Shown here: positions 17,642 to 28,189 of the stretch, one piece after another
Numbering within the stretch: position 1 is the first letter of the stretch
Layout: each line of letters starts with the position of its first letter
Assembly: GCA_021157925.1 (NCBI GenBank)
Contig: JAGGVR010000050.1
Coordinates: forward strand, 1 to 53,218
Origin: Staphylothermus sp.
Lineage (GTDB): Archaea > Thermoproteota > Thermoprotei_A > Sulfolobales > Desulfurococcaceae
DNA: 53,218 nt
Reading direction: 5' to 3'
Notes under the pieces: model-generated
The model's input: only the letters and a program-made list of their open reading frames with translations
What the model was told of the DNA's origin: nothing
The model's database searches: none
Made by a program: the position numbers and the translations under genes

Positions 17642-20600
17642 GTTTCTTTGTAAAAACAAATATCTTTTTTCTTATGTTCATATATTTCTCTTAACTCTAT
17701 TCGTCCTATTCCTGCATTATCCGATGTTATTATGGCAAACAACAGGATATCATTAGAACCTTTTCTGATCGCGGGTTCTGGTACATATAGTTCTTTCTTA
17801 ACTGAGTCGTCACAAATTCTCCCTATGAATTGTCCATTTACAAATATACCTAATCTCATGCCCCATGAATCTATAAGTAACTTGACAGGATGCAGACTAG
17901 ATGGTTCTTTATCATAATTTATCTTTGCCTTGATCCAGTATACTTTTCCAGCTAGATTCCTGAGCATCAATGGAATGGTTTCCATACTAGCCTTATCGAT
18001 CGGTTTTAGATACCATTTATCAATAAGTCCCTTTGTTCCTTCCTGAACATACCATTCACCATCGATTTTGTGTTCAAAGACCCTAATCAGTGGCGAAATA
18101 ACGCCCCACTCAACAAACAATGCAATCCTGTTTACTCCAGGCTTCAAGTATTTAGTAATATCAATAGGTCCTATCACAGGACCTATGTAGACATCGTTTA
18201 TGAACAGAAGTATTCTACCATAGTGATTATAGTAAAATGCATCACTTGGATCAAATATGTAGTAGTGTCTCGGATTATAGATCTGTATTTCTGTTATGTA
18301 TAATCCTTGTGCGTCTATAAAGTTTACAAGCTTCTTTTCATAACTATCAATCTTAGATAGGATCCTCATTATCTCTTCTGGGTTTGATAGAAATTCGGCA
18401 AAGTCAAAATCTGGTCCTATACTGAGTTTAGCATCTATCTTGTACCATGTATTGAGAGGAATATCTTGTTTTTTACCTAGATATATTCCCGTATAAATGC
18501 CATTAGGAACATATAGGAATCCGTCATTGGGGTGACCAGTGGATTCTAATATAATGGTTAACTCATTTATACCCTCTCTCAATGATTTATCAACATTTCC
18601 TTCAATATAGTGATAACCTGAGGCTATATAGTCTCCATTAATAGTCATAACAGCATAATCACTGAATCCAACAAGTCCAAGTATCTTGTTTGAAAGCTTT
18701 GATAATACCGACTCGTCTATATCGAACTTTATCTTGTAAACATATATCCCATTTTCATAGTAACCATTTTTCTCAAGAGGGCTAGCAGGTTTTATTTTTC
18801 TACCCTTATCCCATAATGGATCCTCCATTAATACTGCGCTATCTGCTTGATAGTTTCTCGCTTCCATTCCTTTACATAAATGCTGAGGAATAATTACATT
18901 ATAAACATTTTCAGCTATTTTCTTAATTTCGACCAGTGATTCTCCTATTAACATTTTCTCGATCTCAAGCGGAGTTAATACTGTGAATTCACCACAGCTA
19001 TTTATGTCCAACTCGCTTTCAACGCATAATGATTTATTATCACTTCTATATTCGCTCATGAAGTAAGTATTCGATACAATTACTGTGTGATCTAGTACCC
19101 ATGTTTTCTCTGCTCTAGATTTAGTAGTATATACTATGACGAGTCGTTTACCACTTATTGATTCGGCTATGAAAATAGAGTCTGAGCCACCGTGTTGAGC
19201 ATTTATGATTATTCTTCTCTGGGCTTGTTCTATGCTATAAGTGATATCTCCGTGAACGCGAAGTAATTTTACATCATCTTTATATGTGATCTCAGTTTCG
19301 GTTAGCTCTCCTGGATCACCATATATGATGAGTGCTACTGTGTGTTCGTTTATATTTTTCCATAGAAGAATTTCACCAGTAATATAATTGATCTTAAATG
19401 GTGTTCCCTTAACTTCAAAATCCAAAACAATGATCTTGGCATACCTTGGAGGAACACGTATCTGGTTTTTCTCTGGTATAATCTTATCCTCATAAACTAT
19501 TTTCTCGTAACATGTGAAATCAGTTTTATTCCTCAATACAATAATTTTACCACGTTCACTAATTCTTGCAAATATGTCACTACAGTTAGTAGAAGCAGGT
19601 CTAATAGCTCCCTGTACGAATTTAGTTTTTTCAATCAATTCTCTAAATGAATTCATGAACATGAATACACGTTTTAACTTATAGTATCTCTCTGAGAGTT
19701 CTCCCCATTCTCTAATGGATGCTTCAAAATCGTATGATGAATCAACATATTTTGCAGTATAATAACCTGGATTCGAACCTCCGTGAAACATATAGATATT
19801 GTAATTATCTAATCCCATACCGAGACCTGTTTTAATGAGTAATTCGGTCCACTCAGCAGGGATAGAGAGTCTGTTTGTTGGATTATATCCGTAGCGAATA
19901 GCTTTAAACCATCCTCCCTCAAGTTCTGCAAACATCTTAAATAGACCGGGTTGTTGAGAGAGGTATCTTTTTAGTTTTTCTTCAAACGGTTTTATGTCCC
20001 AAGGAGCTGGATAATCATCGATAGTATTAGGTATTCTTGATAGATAGTAGTTTTCATTCGTAAAAACTAGGGTTTCGGGGGCTAGTTTCTTCATTATATT
20101 GTAGAGCTCCTCTATATATTTCTCGTTGCCCCAGAAGTACTCGTTTTCAACCTGTATTCCTACTACGATGTTTTCATCTATAAAGAGCTTCAATACACGG
20201 TATACTTTCTCATACCATTTTTTCGCATGCTCCATGTATATTGGGTCTAAACTACGTAGTTTGCAGGTCTTATTATAGAGCCAGTTGGGGTGTCCTCCAC
20301 TATCCCATTCAGAACATATATAGGGACCTGGACGAGCAATTACCTTTAATCCAAGTTGCGATGCAATTTTGATGAACTCTGAGAGATTTCTACTGTAGAA
20401 TTCCGGGACATGCCATTGCTTATACCTGTCTTGAAAATCAACAATATCTTCATGAGGAGAATGCCAATTCCACGGTATATATGTTGAAACACAGTTGGAG
20501 CCTGCACGCTTTAGCTTTAGAAGTCTGTCTCGCCACAGGGGTTTAGGTACACGGTAATAGTGTATTTCACCACAGATAAGCATAATTGAACCCTGAATAT

Positions 20601-20652
20601 GTAGATATAGACTTTGTTTAGTTAAAAACATGATGTTATAGTATTTTCGCAA
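17638..20652 (-). CDS. GH35 family beta-galactosidase
   Basis: GEIHYYRVPKPLWRDRLLKLKRAGSNCVSTYIPWNWHSP; VIARPGPYICSEWDSGGHPNWL; VVGIQVENEYFWG; NIYMFHGGSNPGYY. Functional start may be MLICGEIHYY. Confidence 0.9.
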   Translation of the reverse strand: MRKYYNIMFLTKQSLYLHIQGSIMLICGEIHYYRVPKPLWRDRLLKLKRAGSNCVSTYIPWNWHSPHEDIVDFQDRYKQWHVPEFYSRNLSEFIKIASQLGLKVIARPGPYICSEWDSGGHPNWLYNKTCKLRSLDPIYMEHAKKWYEKVYRVLKLFIDENIVVGIQVENEYFWGNEKYIEELYNIMKKLAPETLVFTNENYYLSRIPNTIDDYPAPWDIKPFEEKLKRYLSQQPGLFKMFAELEGGWFKAIRYGYNPTNRLSIPAEWTELLIKTGLGMGLDNYNIYMFHGGSNPGYYTAKYVDSSYDFEASIREWGELSERYYKLKRVFMFMNSFRELIEKTKFVQGAIRPASTNCSDIFARISERGKIIVLRNKTDFTCYEKIVYEDKIIPEKNQIRVPPRYAKIIVLDFEVKGTPFKINYITGEILLWKNINEHTVALIIYGDPGELTETEITYKDDVKLLRVHGDITYSIEQAQRRIIINAQHGGSDSIFIAESISGKRLVIVYTTKSRAEKTWVLDHTVIVSNTYFMSEYRSDNKSLCVESELDINSCGEFTVLTPLEIEKMLIGESLVEIKKIAENVYNVIIPQHLCKGMEARNYQADSAVLMEDPLWDKGRKIKPASPLEKNGYYENGIYVYKIKFDIDESVLSKLSNKILGLVGFSDYAVMTINGDYIASGYHYIEGNVDKSLREGINELTIILESTGHPNDGFLYVPNGIYTGIYLGKKQDIPLNTWYKIDAKLSIGPDFDFAEFLSNPEEIMRILSKIDSYEKKLVNFIDAQGLYITEIQIYNPRHYYIFDPSDAFYYNHYGRILLFINDVYIGPVIGPIDITKYLKPGVNRIALFVEWGVISPLIRVFEHKIDGEWYVQEGTKGLIDKWYLKPIDKASMETIPLMLRNLAGKVYWIKAKINYDKEPSSLHPVKLLIDSWGMRLGIFVNGQFIGRICDDSVKKELYVPEPAIRKGSNDILLFAIITSDNAGIGRIELREIYEHKKKDICFYKET

Positions 20653-20861
20653 AGTCGAAACCTATATCAAAACAACATTAATATTTATACGGAAAAGGTA
20701 AGGATGTGTTTAAAAGACATAATCATGCTTAACCAAGGTAATTCGTGAATTTTCCATTATTCAGTAATTATTCTTTACCTTTGTTTTTAACATATTATTT
20801 AATGCAAGTATTCCAGCTGGATTATTTGCCACCATTTCTATCTTAGTTCTTAGATCTCTAG

Positions 20862-21141
20862 CTATTTGCTCTTCTTAACTTCTTTGTATACAATCCATTT
20901 CGAGAAAGAAACAATGGCTTTATCATCGTATTTTTCGGCTAAATCTACTAGTTCCCAAGTATGCTTAGTGTTCTCTACTTCAACTTGGTAAAAGTGTTCA
21001 ATGTCCTCCTTTACATCTTTCCACTTGGCTTCGGGTTTGGGTATGTCATACAATTCTACTTTACCATTTCTAGCAATAATGTATTCATAAATCCTCATAG
21101 CATGCCCCAGTTCTTCTTTCGACTGTACTTTAAAGAAATGC
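20862..21141 (-). pseudogene. Ferritin-like protein, truncated remnant 1
   Basis: HFFKVQSKEELGHAMRIYEYIIARNGKVELYDIPKPEAKWKDVKEDIEHFYQVEVENTKHTWELVDLAEKYDDKAI; upstream part of ferritin missing, stop just upstream. Confidence 0.72.
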
Positions 21142-21189
21142 TAAATCATGAGGAAAAAAATGGATTTATGCATGTAACAATATTCCTGT

Positions 21190-22527
21190 TTAATACGGTA
21201 ATTTATAGTGTTTTATCACGATATCTGCTATTCCTAGCTTCTCCAAGATCCTTATCGGTACTTGCAATGATACTTGTACTACTCCCGGTAACCTTCCTAT
21301 TTCTACAGCTCCTGTAATGGTTACCCTATTAAGTACTTCTTCATATTTCATATTGAATAATTTAGCTGCTCTCTCGAATCCTCTCTTGGCTGCTTCATTA
21401 ATTGTTGGACCTGAGCCTATTACTTGTATTGGTGCTACTGGTTCTGGTTCTATGCCAAGCTTCTTTGCATAACTCTTGACATATTCCCATTCATCCTTTC
21501 TCCAAGGCTTAGCTAATGGTGGTAGATCTTCTTCCAGTGGTAGGAGAAGTGGTCCGTCTAGTCTAAGACCCTTGATAACTTCTACTTTCACAGAGACCTC
21601 GGCTGATACATCAGTTGTATGTCCTGCAACTTCGCCATCACCTTGCATAGCATGTGCGTCGCCAGCGTAGACTCCGCCACCTTTAACCTTAACGGGCGCG
21701 ATCAATATAGCGCCCTTCCTAACAGAGTCCACGTCTAAATGACCGTCAGTAAGGTCTCTCTCATATTGTTCCTTAGTAATCCTATAAGGATGTGGAGCAT
21801 CTATTAAGAAGTAACCAAAATCTCCAGCATTATGAGAGTCAGGTATATCAACTGCAGGTGTAGTACCTAGTTGTCCCACAAAGGGTCTTAGTCTAGTGGG
21901 TAATCCAACTATGTCTGCTTTCCCAAAGATCAGTATTGGTACTTGCTTAGAGTTCTCGGGTATGTTTCCCCATTTCCATGCTTCTTTAGCTATTTGTTTT
22001 GCCATGTCCTCGTGAACCGTTAATCCTACAACGGAGTTTTCATCGAAGACCATTGTATATCCATGGATCATTCTGAAAGGTGATGCTGGTGCCCCACACT
22101 TTTTACATCTAATTGCTTCCTGTCCTATACCTACTACCTCGTATTCAGGCCATGGCTCTCTGCATGATGGGCATCTTTTAGCAACGTAGGGATCCCCTAT
22201 ATAGGCTCCATCAACATATTTATCAACACCTGAAGATGAGGCCCTAGATCTAATTCGGATATCTTCAAGATGTATAGCTATTGCATCACCTATATCAGCA
22301 TTCTCAATAGCAACTGGAACATTAACTTCATGACCTCCCCTTAATGTAGGTGTAATCATTGGCCCCCAACAACCAGGAGTAGTTATAAACACTATCCTCC
22401 CGCCATCAGCCACAGGCCCGAGCATTTTAATATGAGGACCTATGATACCATTAGTAAAAACATCATTTACCAACTCCTGTTCATAACCCATAACAAGTAC
22501 CCCCGGACTAATCCATATTTTCTTCAT
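21190..22527 (-). CDS. Acetamidase/formamidase family protein with zinc-ribbon-like insert
   Basis: GGRIVFITTPGCWGPMITPTLRGGHEVNVPVAIENADIGDAIAIHLEDI; insert CPSCREPWPEYEVVGIGQEAIRCKKCGAP; DAHAMQGDGEVAGHTTDVSAEV. Start chosen at MKKIWISPG. Confidence 0.9.
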   Translation of the reverse strand: MKKIWISPGVLVMGYEQELVNDVFTNGIIGPHIKMLGPVADGGRIVFITTPGCWGPMITPTLRGGHEVNVPVAIENADIGDAIAIHLEDIRIRSRASSSGVDKYVDGAYIGDPYVAKRCPSCREPWPEYEVVGIGQEAIRCKKCGAPASPFRMIHGYTMVFDENSVVGLTVHEDMAKQIAKEAWKWGNIPENSKQVPILIFGKADIVGLPTRLRPFVGQLGTTPAVDIPDSHNAGDFGYFLIDAPHPYRITKEQYERDLTDGHLDVDSVRKGAILIAPVKVKGGGVYAGDAHAMQGDGEVAGHTTDVSAEVSVKVEVIKGLRLDGPLLLPLEEDLPPLAKPWRKDEWEYVKSYAKKLGIEPEPVAPIQVIGSGPTINEAAKRGFERAAKLFNMKYEEVLNRVTITGAVEIGRLPGVVQVSLQVPIRILEKLGIADIVIKHYKLPY

Positions 22528-22593
22528 AATATTATTAACGCCGAGAGAGGTTATATAGTTCAATTAGTACAAACTATCATAGTGTGATCCATT

Positions 22594-23208
22594 ATGTATA
22601 ATGTACTTAATCTCGCCAAGCGGAGAATTAGTATTAGAAATTTCCTGAGTGAACCAATTGATTTAAGAGATGTATTATATGCTCTTGATGCAGCTCGTAA
22701 TGCTCCTTCAGGAGCTAACAAGCAGCCATGGAGGTTCATTATCATTACCGATAATGAATTGAAGAAAAAGATCAGGTCGTATTGTGAAGATGCTGAAAAA
22801 GAATTTCATTCAAGAGCACCCGAATGGATGAAATCATGGCTACTTGAGAAAGGGATTACATGGAGAAAAGAGTTTCTTACACAAGCACCCGTCTTAATAA
22901 TGGTTTTCGGAAAAACCAAGGAACCATATTGGGTTCAGAGTGTATGGTTAGCTATAGGATATCTACTACTGGCTCTTGAGGAGAGAGGTCTTGCATCATT
23001 AACTTATACTCCACCAAAAGTCAGTTGGGCAAATAAATTACTTGCTGTACCTACAGATTATATGCTACAAGTAATAATACCCGTAGGTAGAGCCAAAGAA
23101 AGCAAAAGATCTAAAGAAAGATTAGGTTTGGAACACATTGCCTATTGCAATAAATGGGGACATACATATGATCTATGCCTAAATGGCATAGACAGCTACA
23201 AGAGATAA
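22594..23208 (+). CDS. Nitroreductase family protein
   Basis: AKRRISIRNFLSEPIDLRDVLYALDAARNAPSGANKQPWRFIII. Confidence 0.92.
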   Translation: MYNVLNLAKRRISIRNFLSEPIDLRDVLYALDAARNAPSGANKQPWRFIIITDNELKKKIRSYCEDAEKEFHSRAPEWMKSWLLEKGITWRKEFLTQAPVLIMVFGKTKEPYWVQSVWLAIGYLLLALEERGLASLTYTPPKVSWANKLLAVPTDYMLQVIIPVGRAKESKRSKERLGLEHIAYCNKWGHTYDLCLNGIDSYKR

Positions 23209-23314
23209 AGTGTAACAATGCAGATATTAAAAGATGAAAAGCCCCTCATCCTTTATTAATCAATGTTATCATGTAAACTGTTCATTATACTTCAATGCAA
23301 CGAGCTATTGATTT

Positions 23315-24376
23315 CTATGCATTCATCTTTGTAACTATTTCCAAGTCTTCATTGGTTACAATAAATGTATCTTCATATTTTACTTGACCTACACCTTTAA
23401 GAACTATTGGTGCATGTATAAATGCTATAACCATTCCTTGTCTTAATTCTATAAATCTATGATTAGGTACAATAGTGGTTATTGGGGACTCCTCTATTTG
23501 TAATCCTACACCATATAGGTATCCCACTACTCTATGTTCTATCAATTCATATTTCTGATATATATTATCTAAAACCTTGATTACTTCTATGGGCTTAATG
23601 CCGGGTTTGGTGAGTTCTAATGCTTTCTGGTAGACTTCATTCATACATTTTAGTGCTTTCTCGCCTAGATCATTATTACCAAAAATAATTGTCCTTGACG
23701 TATTAGTATAATAATGGTTGTAATCAACTCCCAACACTATTGTAACAGCTGTATTTTCTCCTACTCTTATACCTCTAAAAGGTTCTGCATGAACCCTTGG
23801 ATTAGGCCCGATATTCACATATACCTTGGGTTCCTCTGAACCAAGTCTATATGCGTGATAATATGCCTCTCCCGCTATCTCAGTCTCCGAGACACCTGGC
23901 TTGATTATATCCATAGTTTTTCCATCACTCTCGAAGCTATTTCGCCTGCACGCTTTATTGCTTCTATCTCACATCTATCTTTGATCATTCTCATTTCGTA
24001 TATGATATCTGATACATCCACCACTTTTAGTCCCGGATTTAATCGTTTAAACATTTCATAGAATAATATGTATGCATCCCTTTCAATTCCGTATTCTAAA
24101 CCAACGACTTTATACCCATTATTCCTAATGGTACCTGAAAACTTTAGCCATAAGGTCTCCTCCATCCGTGAACATCACTATATTGTTTATCCATGTTCTA
24201 TTAGCTAATTCTTCTTCCTCCCCACGTGCAGCGAAGAGCACTGGGTCACCTTCAGCGGGCACTAATAATGCAGGTCTAAGCCATTTAGTCCCAACAAAGT
24301 ATGTATATGTAGATTGCACACGTATCATTGCAGCATCAATATTTCTCCGCTTCAATTTTTTCTTGAAATGATCCAA
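23315..24376 (-). pseudogene. M24 (Xaa-Pro aminopeptidase) family, two frameshifts
   Basis: ORFs 24125-24376, 23905-24165 and 23315-23914 are consecutive parts of one M24 protein (EMRMIKDRCEIEAIKRAGEIASRVME; GVSETEIAGEAYYHAYRLG). Confidence 0.82.
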
Positions 24377-24634
24377 GTCTTCTACGAAGAATCTATGATG
24401 GATTATAAGACATATACTAATTACGTAATTTGAGTTAAATAGTTACATTCACTCATTAGAATCTTTAAACCCTGGTGCTATTGTAAAACATGCCTTAAAG
24501 TGATTTAAAGATAGCAACTAAATTAGTCATACTAAATAGTTGTACGGAACAATTCCCATAAACGCCAAGAACATACTTAATATGACGACTTCCTATAATT
24601 GATGTATAAAATAAATATATAGAGTCAGTTAAGA

Positions 24635-25375
24635 ATGAGAACTCTCATAATCAATGATCTTCACGGTAATCTTCCAGCACTTGAAGCCGTTCTTAATAGT
24701 GAATCATATGATGGAGTAATTGTTCTCGGCGACCTAGTAGATTATGGTCCATTTCCAGGCGAGGTGATAGATGTCTTGAGAAGCATTGAAGCCAAGATTA
24801 TACGAGGGAACCACGATCATGCTGTTGGATACGGTGTCGATTGTAGATGTGGAGATAAAACTCACTGGGTAAGTGTCTGGTTTAGGGAAAACGTTACTAA
24901 TGAGTTGCTGAGTCAGAACGATAAAAAATATCTTGCAAAACTTCCATTGTATCTAGAAAATGAAGATCCCTTGTTCGTCCACGGCTCGCCTTCCGATCCA
25001 TTATATGATTATTTATATCCGTGGATAGGATATAATGATTTAAAAAATAAGATCTCAAATAAATCAATTGAGAACAAGTATGCTCTTGAAATTGTTGGTA
25101 AAGAATAAAAATATAAGATGATCTTTATTGGACATACCCATATTCAATTTATGTTAACGATCGATTCCATACAAGTAATTAATCCGGGAAGTATCGGACA
25201 ACCTAGAGACGGGGATCCTAGAGCCAGCTATACTATCATTGATAATAATACAATCTTACTCAAGAGAATAAAGTACCCAGTTGAAAAAGTTATTGAGAAA
25301 TATGAACAACTTAAAATCCCTGATCCATACTATAAGTTCCTAAAACAACTGCTATTAACTGGAAAAATGTCATGA
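24635..25375 (+). pseudogene. Calcineurin-like metallophosphoesterase with in-frame TAA
   Basis: NDLHGNLPALEAVLN...VLGDLVDYGPFPGEV...IRGNHDHAVG, TAA at 25106, then same-frame MIFIGHTHIQFML...VINPGSIGQPRDGDPRASY. Confidence 0.82.
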
Positions 25376-25540
25376 AGATAAACCCAATATATTTTCTATT
25401 CAATATAAAGATTTTTAGGCAACAAGAACAGTGTCTTTTCAAGATAGTAAATAAGGTCTTAAACGCGGTGATTAATCCATTAGAAATACTTAAAAATACA
25501 TCCATATTTACACCATTATTTCAAGAGGTGAAATCAGTTT

Positions 25541-26407
25541 ATGACTTTCTCAATAGTAGCAGTTGATCCCGAAACGGGAGATTTGGGAGTAGGTGCTGCC
25601 TCGAAGTTTATAGCTGCTGGCTCCGTGGTTCCTTGGGTAAAAACAGGAGTAGGTGCAGTGGCTACATAAGCTTGGGCAAACGTAAAATTCGGCCCACTCA
25701 TACTCTATTTACTAGAAAACCACTACACACCAAAACAAGCCGTTGAAGCAGTTCTTGCAGGTGATCCGAGGAGAGAACACCGACAAATAGGCGTATTAAA
25801 TGCAAAAGGTGAAGTCTTTGCTTATACTGGTGAAAAATGCATACCTTATGCGGGACACATAATAGGCGAGGAATACACAGTACAAGGCAACATACTCATC
25901 GGAGAAGAAGTACTAGAAGCTATGGCTAGTGCATTTGAAAAACAAAGAGTGAATTAGTAGACAAATTACTTGCGACCTTAAAAGCTGGAGACGATAAAGG
26001 TGGAGACAAGAGAGGTAAACAGAGTGCCGCCATAATAGTACTTAAACCATGCGGAGGATACGGTGGATGTCTAGAAGGCGTAGACAAATACGTAGATCTT
26101 AGAGTAGATGACCACCCAGATCCAGTGAACGAACTAATAAGATTATTCAAGATATGGGAACTAACCATACTCGAACGTGAAGACCCAAACGATGTCTACG
26201 ACTTAAAAGAAGTAGCCGACAAAGTACAAGAAGCATTAAAAAGACTAGGATACTACCACGGCCTGTAACAGGGAGAATAGATGAAGCAACACTTAAAGCG
26301 TTAGAAGAGTGGATGTCAATAAATAACTTCGAGAACAAAATGAGAAAAGATGGAAAAATATGGGGAACCGTGTATCGTTTCCTACTGGAACAATCGAAAA
26401 TAACATA
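25541..26407 (+). pseudogene. DUF1028 (Ntn-hydrolase-like) protein, interrupted
   Basis: [44 protein letters not shown] at 25667, WANVKFGPLILYLLE...; further frameshifts near 25950 and 26265; CGGYGGCLEGVDKYVDLRVDDHPDPVNEL. Confidence 0.8.
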
Positions 26408-26631
26408 GAAAATCTAACTTAGAAAATACTCTTTTACATAAATACTCGTTTTCAATAATCATATAACTGAGATAAAGAATTCTTGGAACAAATACGTTAT
26501 TGATTGTAGGGAAAGAATAGATATAAGCTATGTAGACTAGATCCAAAAGATTGTTGAGCATTAAAAAGTAGAAGTCCTTGATATTAAGGAAGTAACACCT
26601 TATTCCACAATGTTGTATTATGTATTCATTA

Positions 26632-27228
26632 TCAGAATGTCTTTACTAGTTCGGCAAGTTTTTCTTTTCCTTGCCCAATTATTGGTTTTCCATGGCTTGG
26701 TAATATATGTTTGAATTCATAGTTGAGCAGTTTCTTAATAGATTCTCTATTCTTATCTGGGTCCATTGAGTATTTATAAGGGATTTCTATGAGCTGCCCA
26801 TTTTCTTCGTATATGAGGTCTCCAACGAATAATGCTTTGGTCTTTTTATCGAGTAAAGCTATATGTCCTGGTGTATGTCCAGGAGTGTGTATAACTTGTA
26901 GATCATGTATTATTTGTCCATCATGTAAAAGCATGGATGGTGTGATCCCTATTTTCTCCTTTATAAGAGGGGCTTCGTCCTTATGAGAAGCTATTTGAGC
27001 ACTGATCTTTTCTATTATATTCTTCAATCCACCGGTATGATCAAAATGATAATGAGTCAGTATAACAAGCTCTAAGTTTTCATAACTAAGCCCTTCTTCC
27101 TCAATAAACTCTATTAGTGGCTTTCCCGAGATCCCTGTATCCAACAGTATTATATTATCGCCCCTAAATATCAAATATATATTAACAAAATCATCTCGTA
27201 GGAGATATATGTTTTCCAAGACTTCCAC
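26632..27228 (-). CDS. Metallo-beta-lactamase fold hydrolase
   Basis: LVILTHYHFDHTGGLKNI; HTPGHTPGHIALLDKKTKALFVGDLIYEE. Confidence 0.92.
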   Translation of the reverse strand: MEVLENIYLLRDDFVNIYLIFRGDNIILLDTGISGKPLIEFIEEEGLSYENLELVILTHYHFDHTGGLKNIIEKISAQIASHKDEAPLIKEKIGITPSMLLHDGQIIHDLQVIHTPGHTPGHIALLDKKTKALFVGDLIYEENGQLIEIPYKYSMDPDKNRESIKKLLNYEFKHILPSHGKPIIGQGKEKLAELVKTF

Positions 27229-27396
27229 AATAGAACACCTGATTTATATTTATCTATTGAATTCCAAATAAATTCTTTGAATGCAAGTATGTATTATACA
27301 AAAATAGTATAGAAACAAAATATTAATTATGTACTTACGCTCTAACTAGTAAAATAATGAGTAAAAGGAGAGAGGAAATAGTATATTTGATATAGT

Positions 27397-28170
27397 TTAG
27401 CTTAGTAATGTTTCCAATATGATCCTTATTGTTGCTAATGCTATTATAACACCTATTATTTTCCTTAGAGTTTCCCTCTTCATACTAAGGGCTATTCTGG
27501 GCCCGATCCATCCTCCCAATACTGCTCCGACGCTTAATGGTATTGCTATATTCCATACTATTACATCATCTATATAATGTCTAATAACCGATGATAGCGC
27601 TGATGGCAGTATACATGCCATTGAAAGTGATACTGCAAGATGAGGATTTAAACCCAAGACATATATAAACATAGGCACATTTACTATTCCACCACCAAGT
27701 CCCGATAAACCTGCCACTAAACCAGCAACAGTTCCAGATAAGACTGCTGACATATAATTTCTCATAGGTAGCGCCTGTCCTTCAATATTATTTAAAGAAT
27801 TGTTTTGCTGTTTTTGTCTCTGTATGATCATTCTAATACTTCCAATCAATAATACTACGCCTATAGCGATCTTCAAGATTTTTGTCGGAAGTAATACGAC
27901 TAAATATGCCCCTAAGTATGCTGTTAAAATCATTGGAACAACAACGCATATATAGAGTTTTAATGGGAATCTAATCCTTCTAGAGTACCTATATGTACTA
28001 ACTATAGAGTTAATAAAAACCATAAACTTAGATGTACCGACAACGTACTGTAGAGGTACTCCTAAGTAAATAAGTGAAGGTATAGCGAGAAAACCTCCGC
28101 CGAGACCAGACATTGAACCTAGCATTGTAGCCATTAATCCTATTATGAGGTAAATTATTACATCGAGCAC
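27397..28170 (-). CDS. TauE/SafE family membrane permease
   Basis: Two repeats of MLGSMSGLGGGFLAIPSLIYLG / VAGLSGLGGGIVNVPMFIYVLG; multiple TMs. Confidence 0.9.
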   Translation of the reverse strand: MLDVIIYLIIGLMATMLGSMSGLGGGFLAIPSLIYLGVPLQYVVGTSKFMVFINSIVSTYRYSRRIRFPLKLYICVVVPMILTAYLGAYLVVLLPTKILKIAIGVVLLIGSIRMIIQRQKQQNNSLNNIEGQALPMRNYMSAVLSGTVAGLVAGLSGLGGGIVNVPMFIYVLGLNPHLAVSLSMACILPSALSSVIRHYIDDVIVWNIAIPLSVGAVLGGWIGPRIALSMKRETLRKIIGVIIALATIRIILETLLS

Positions 28171-28189
28171 GGTTTCTTCACCATTTTAT

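Noticed and set aside
24635-25375. In-frame TAA as programmed recoding
   Set aside because: Known archaeal recoding uses UAG (pyrrolysine) or UGA (selenocysteine); TAA with nearby decayed genes is better explained by nonsense mutation.
25926-26338. Minus-strand ORFs 25926-26168 and 26147-26338
   Set aside because: Antisense to the decayed DUF1028 gene; no motifs.
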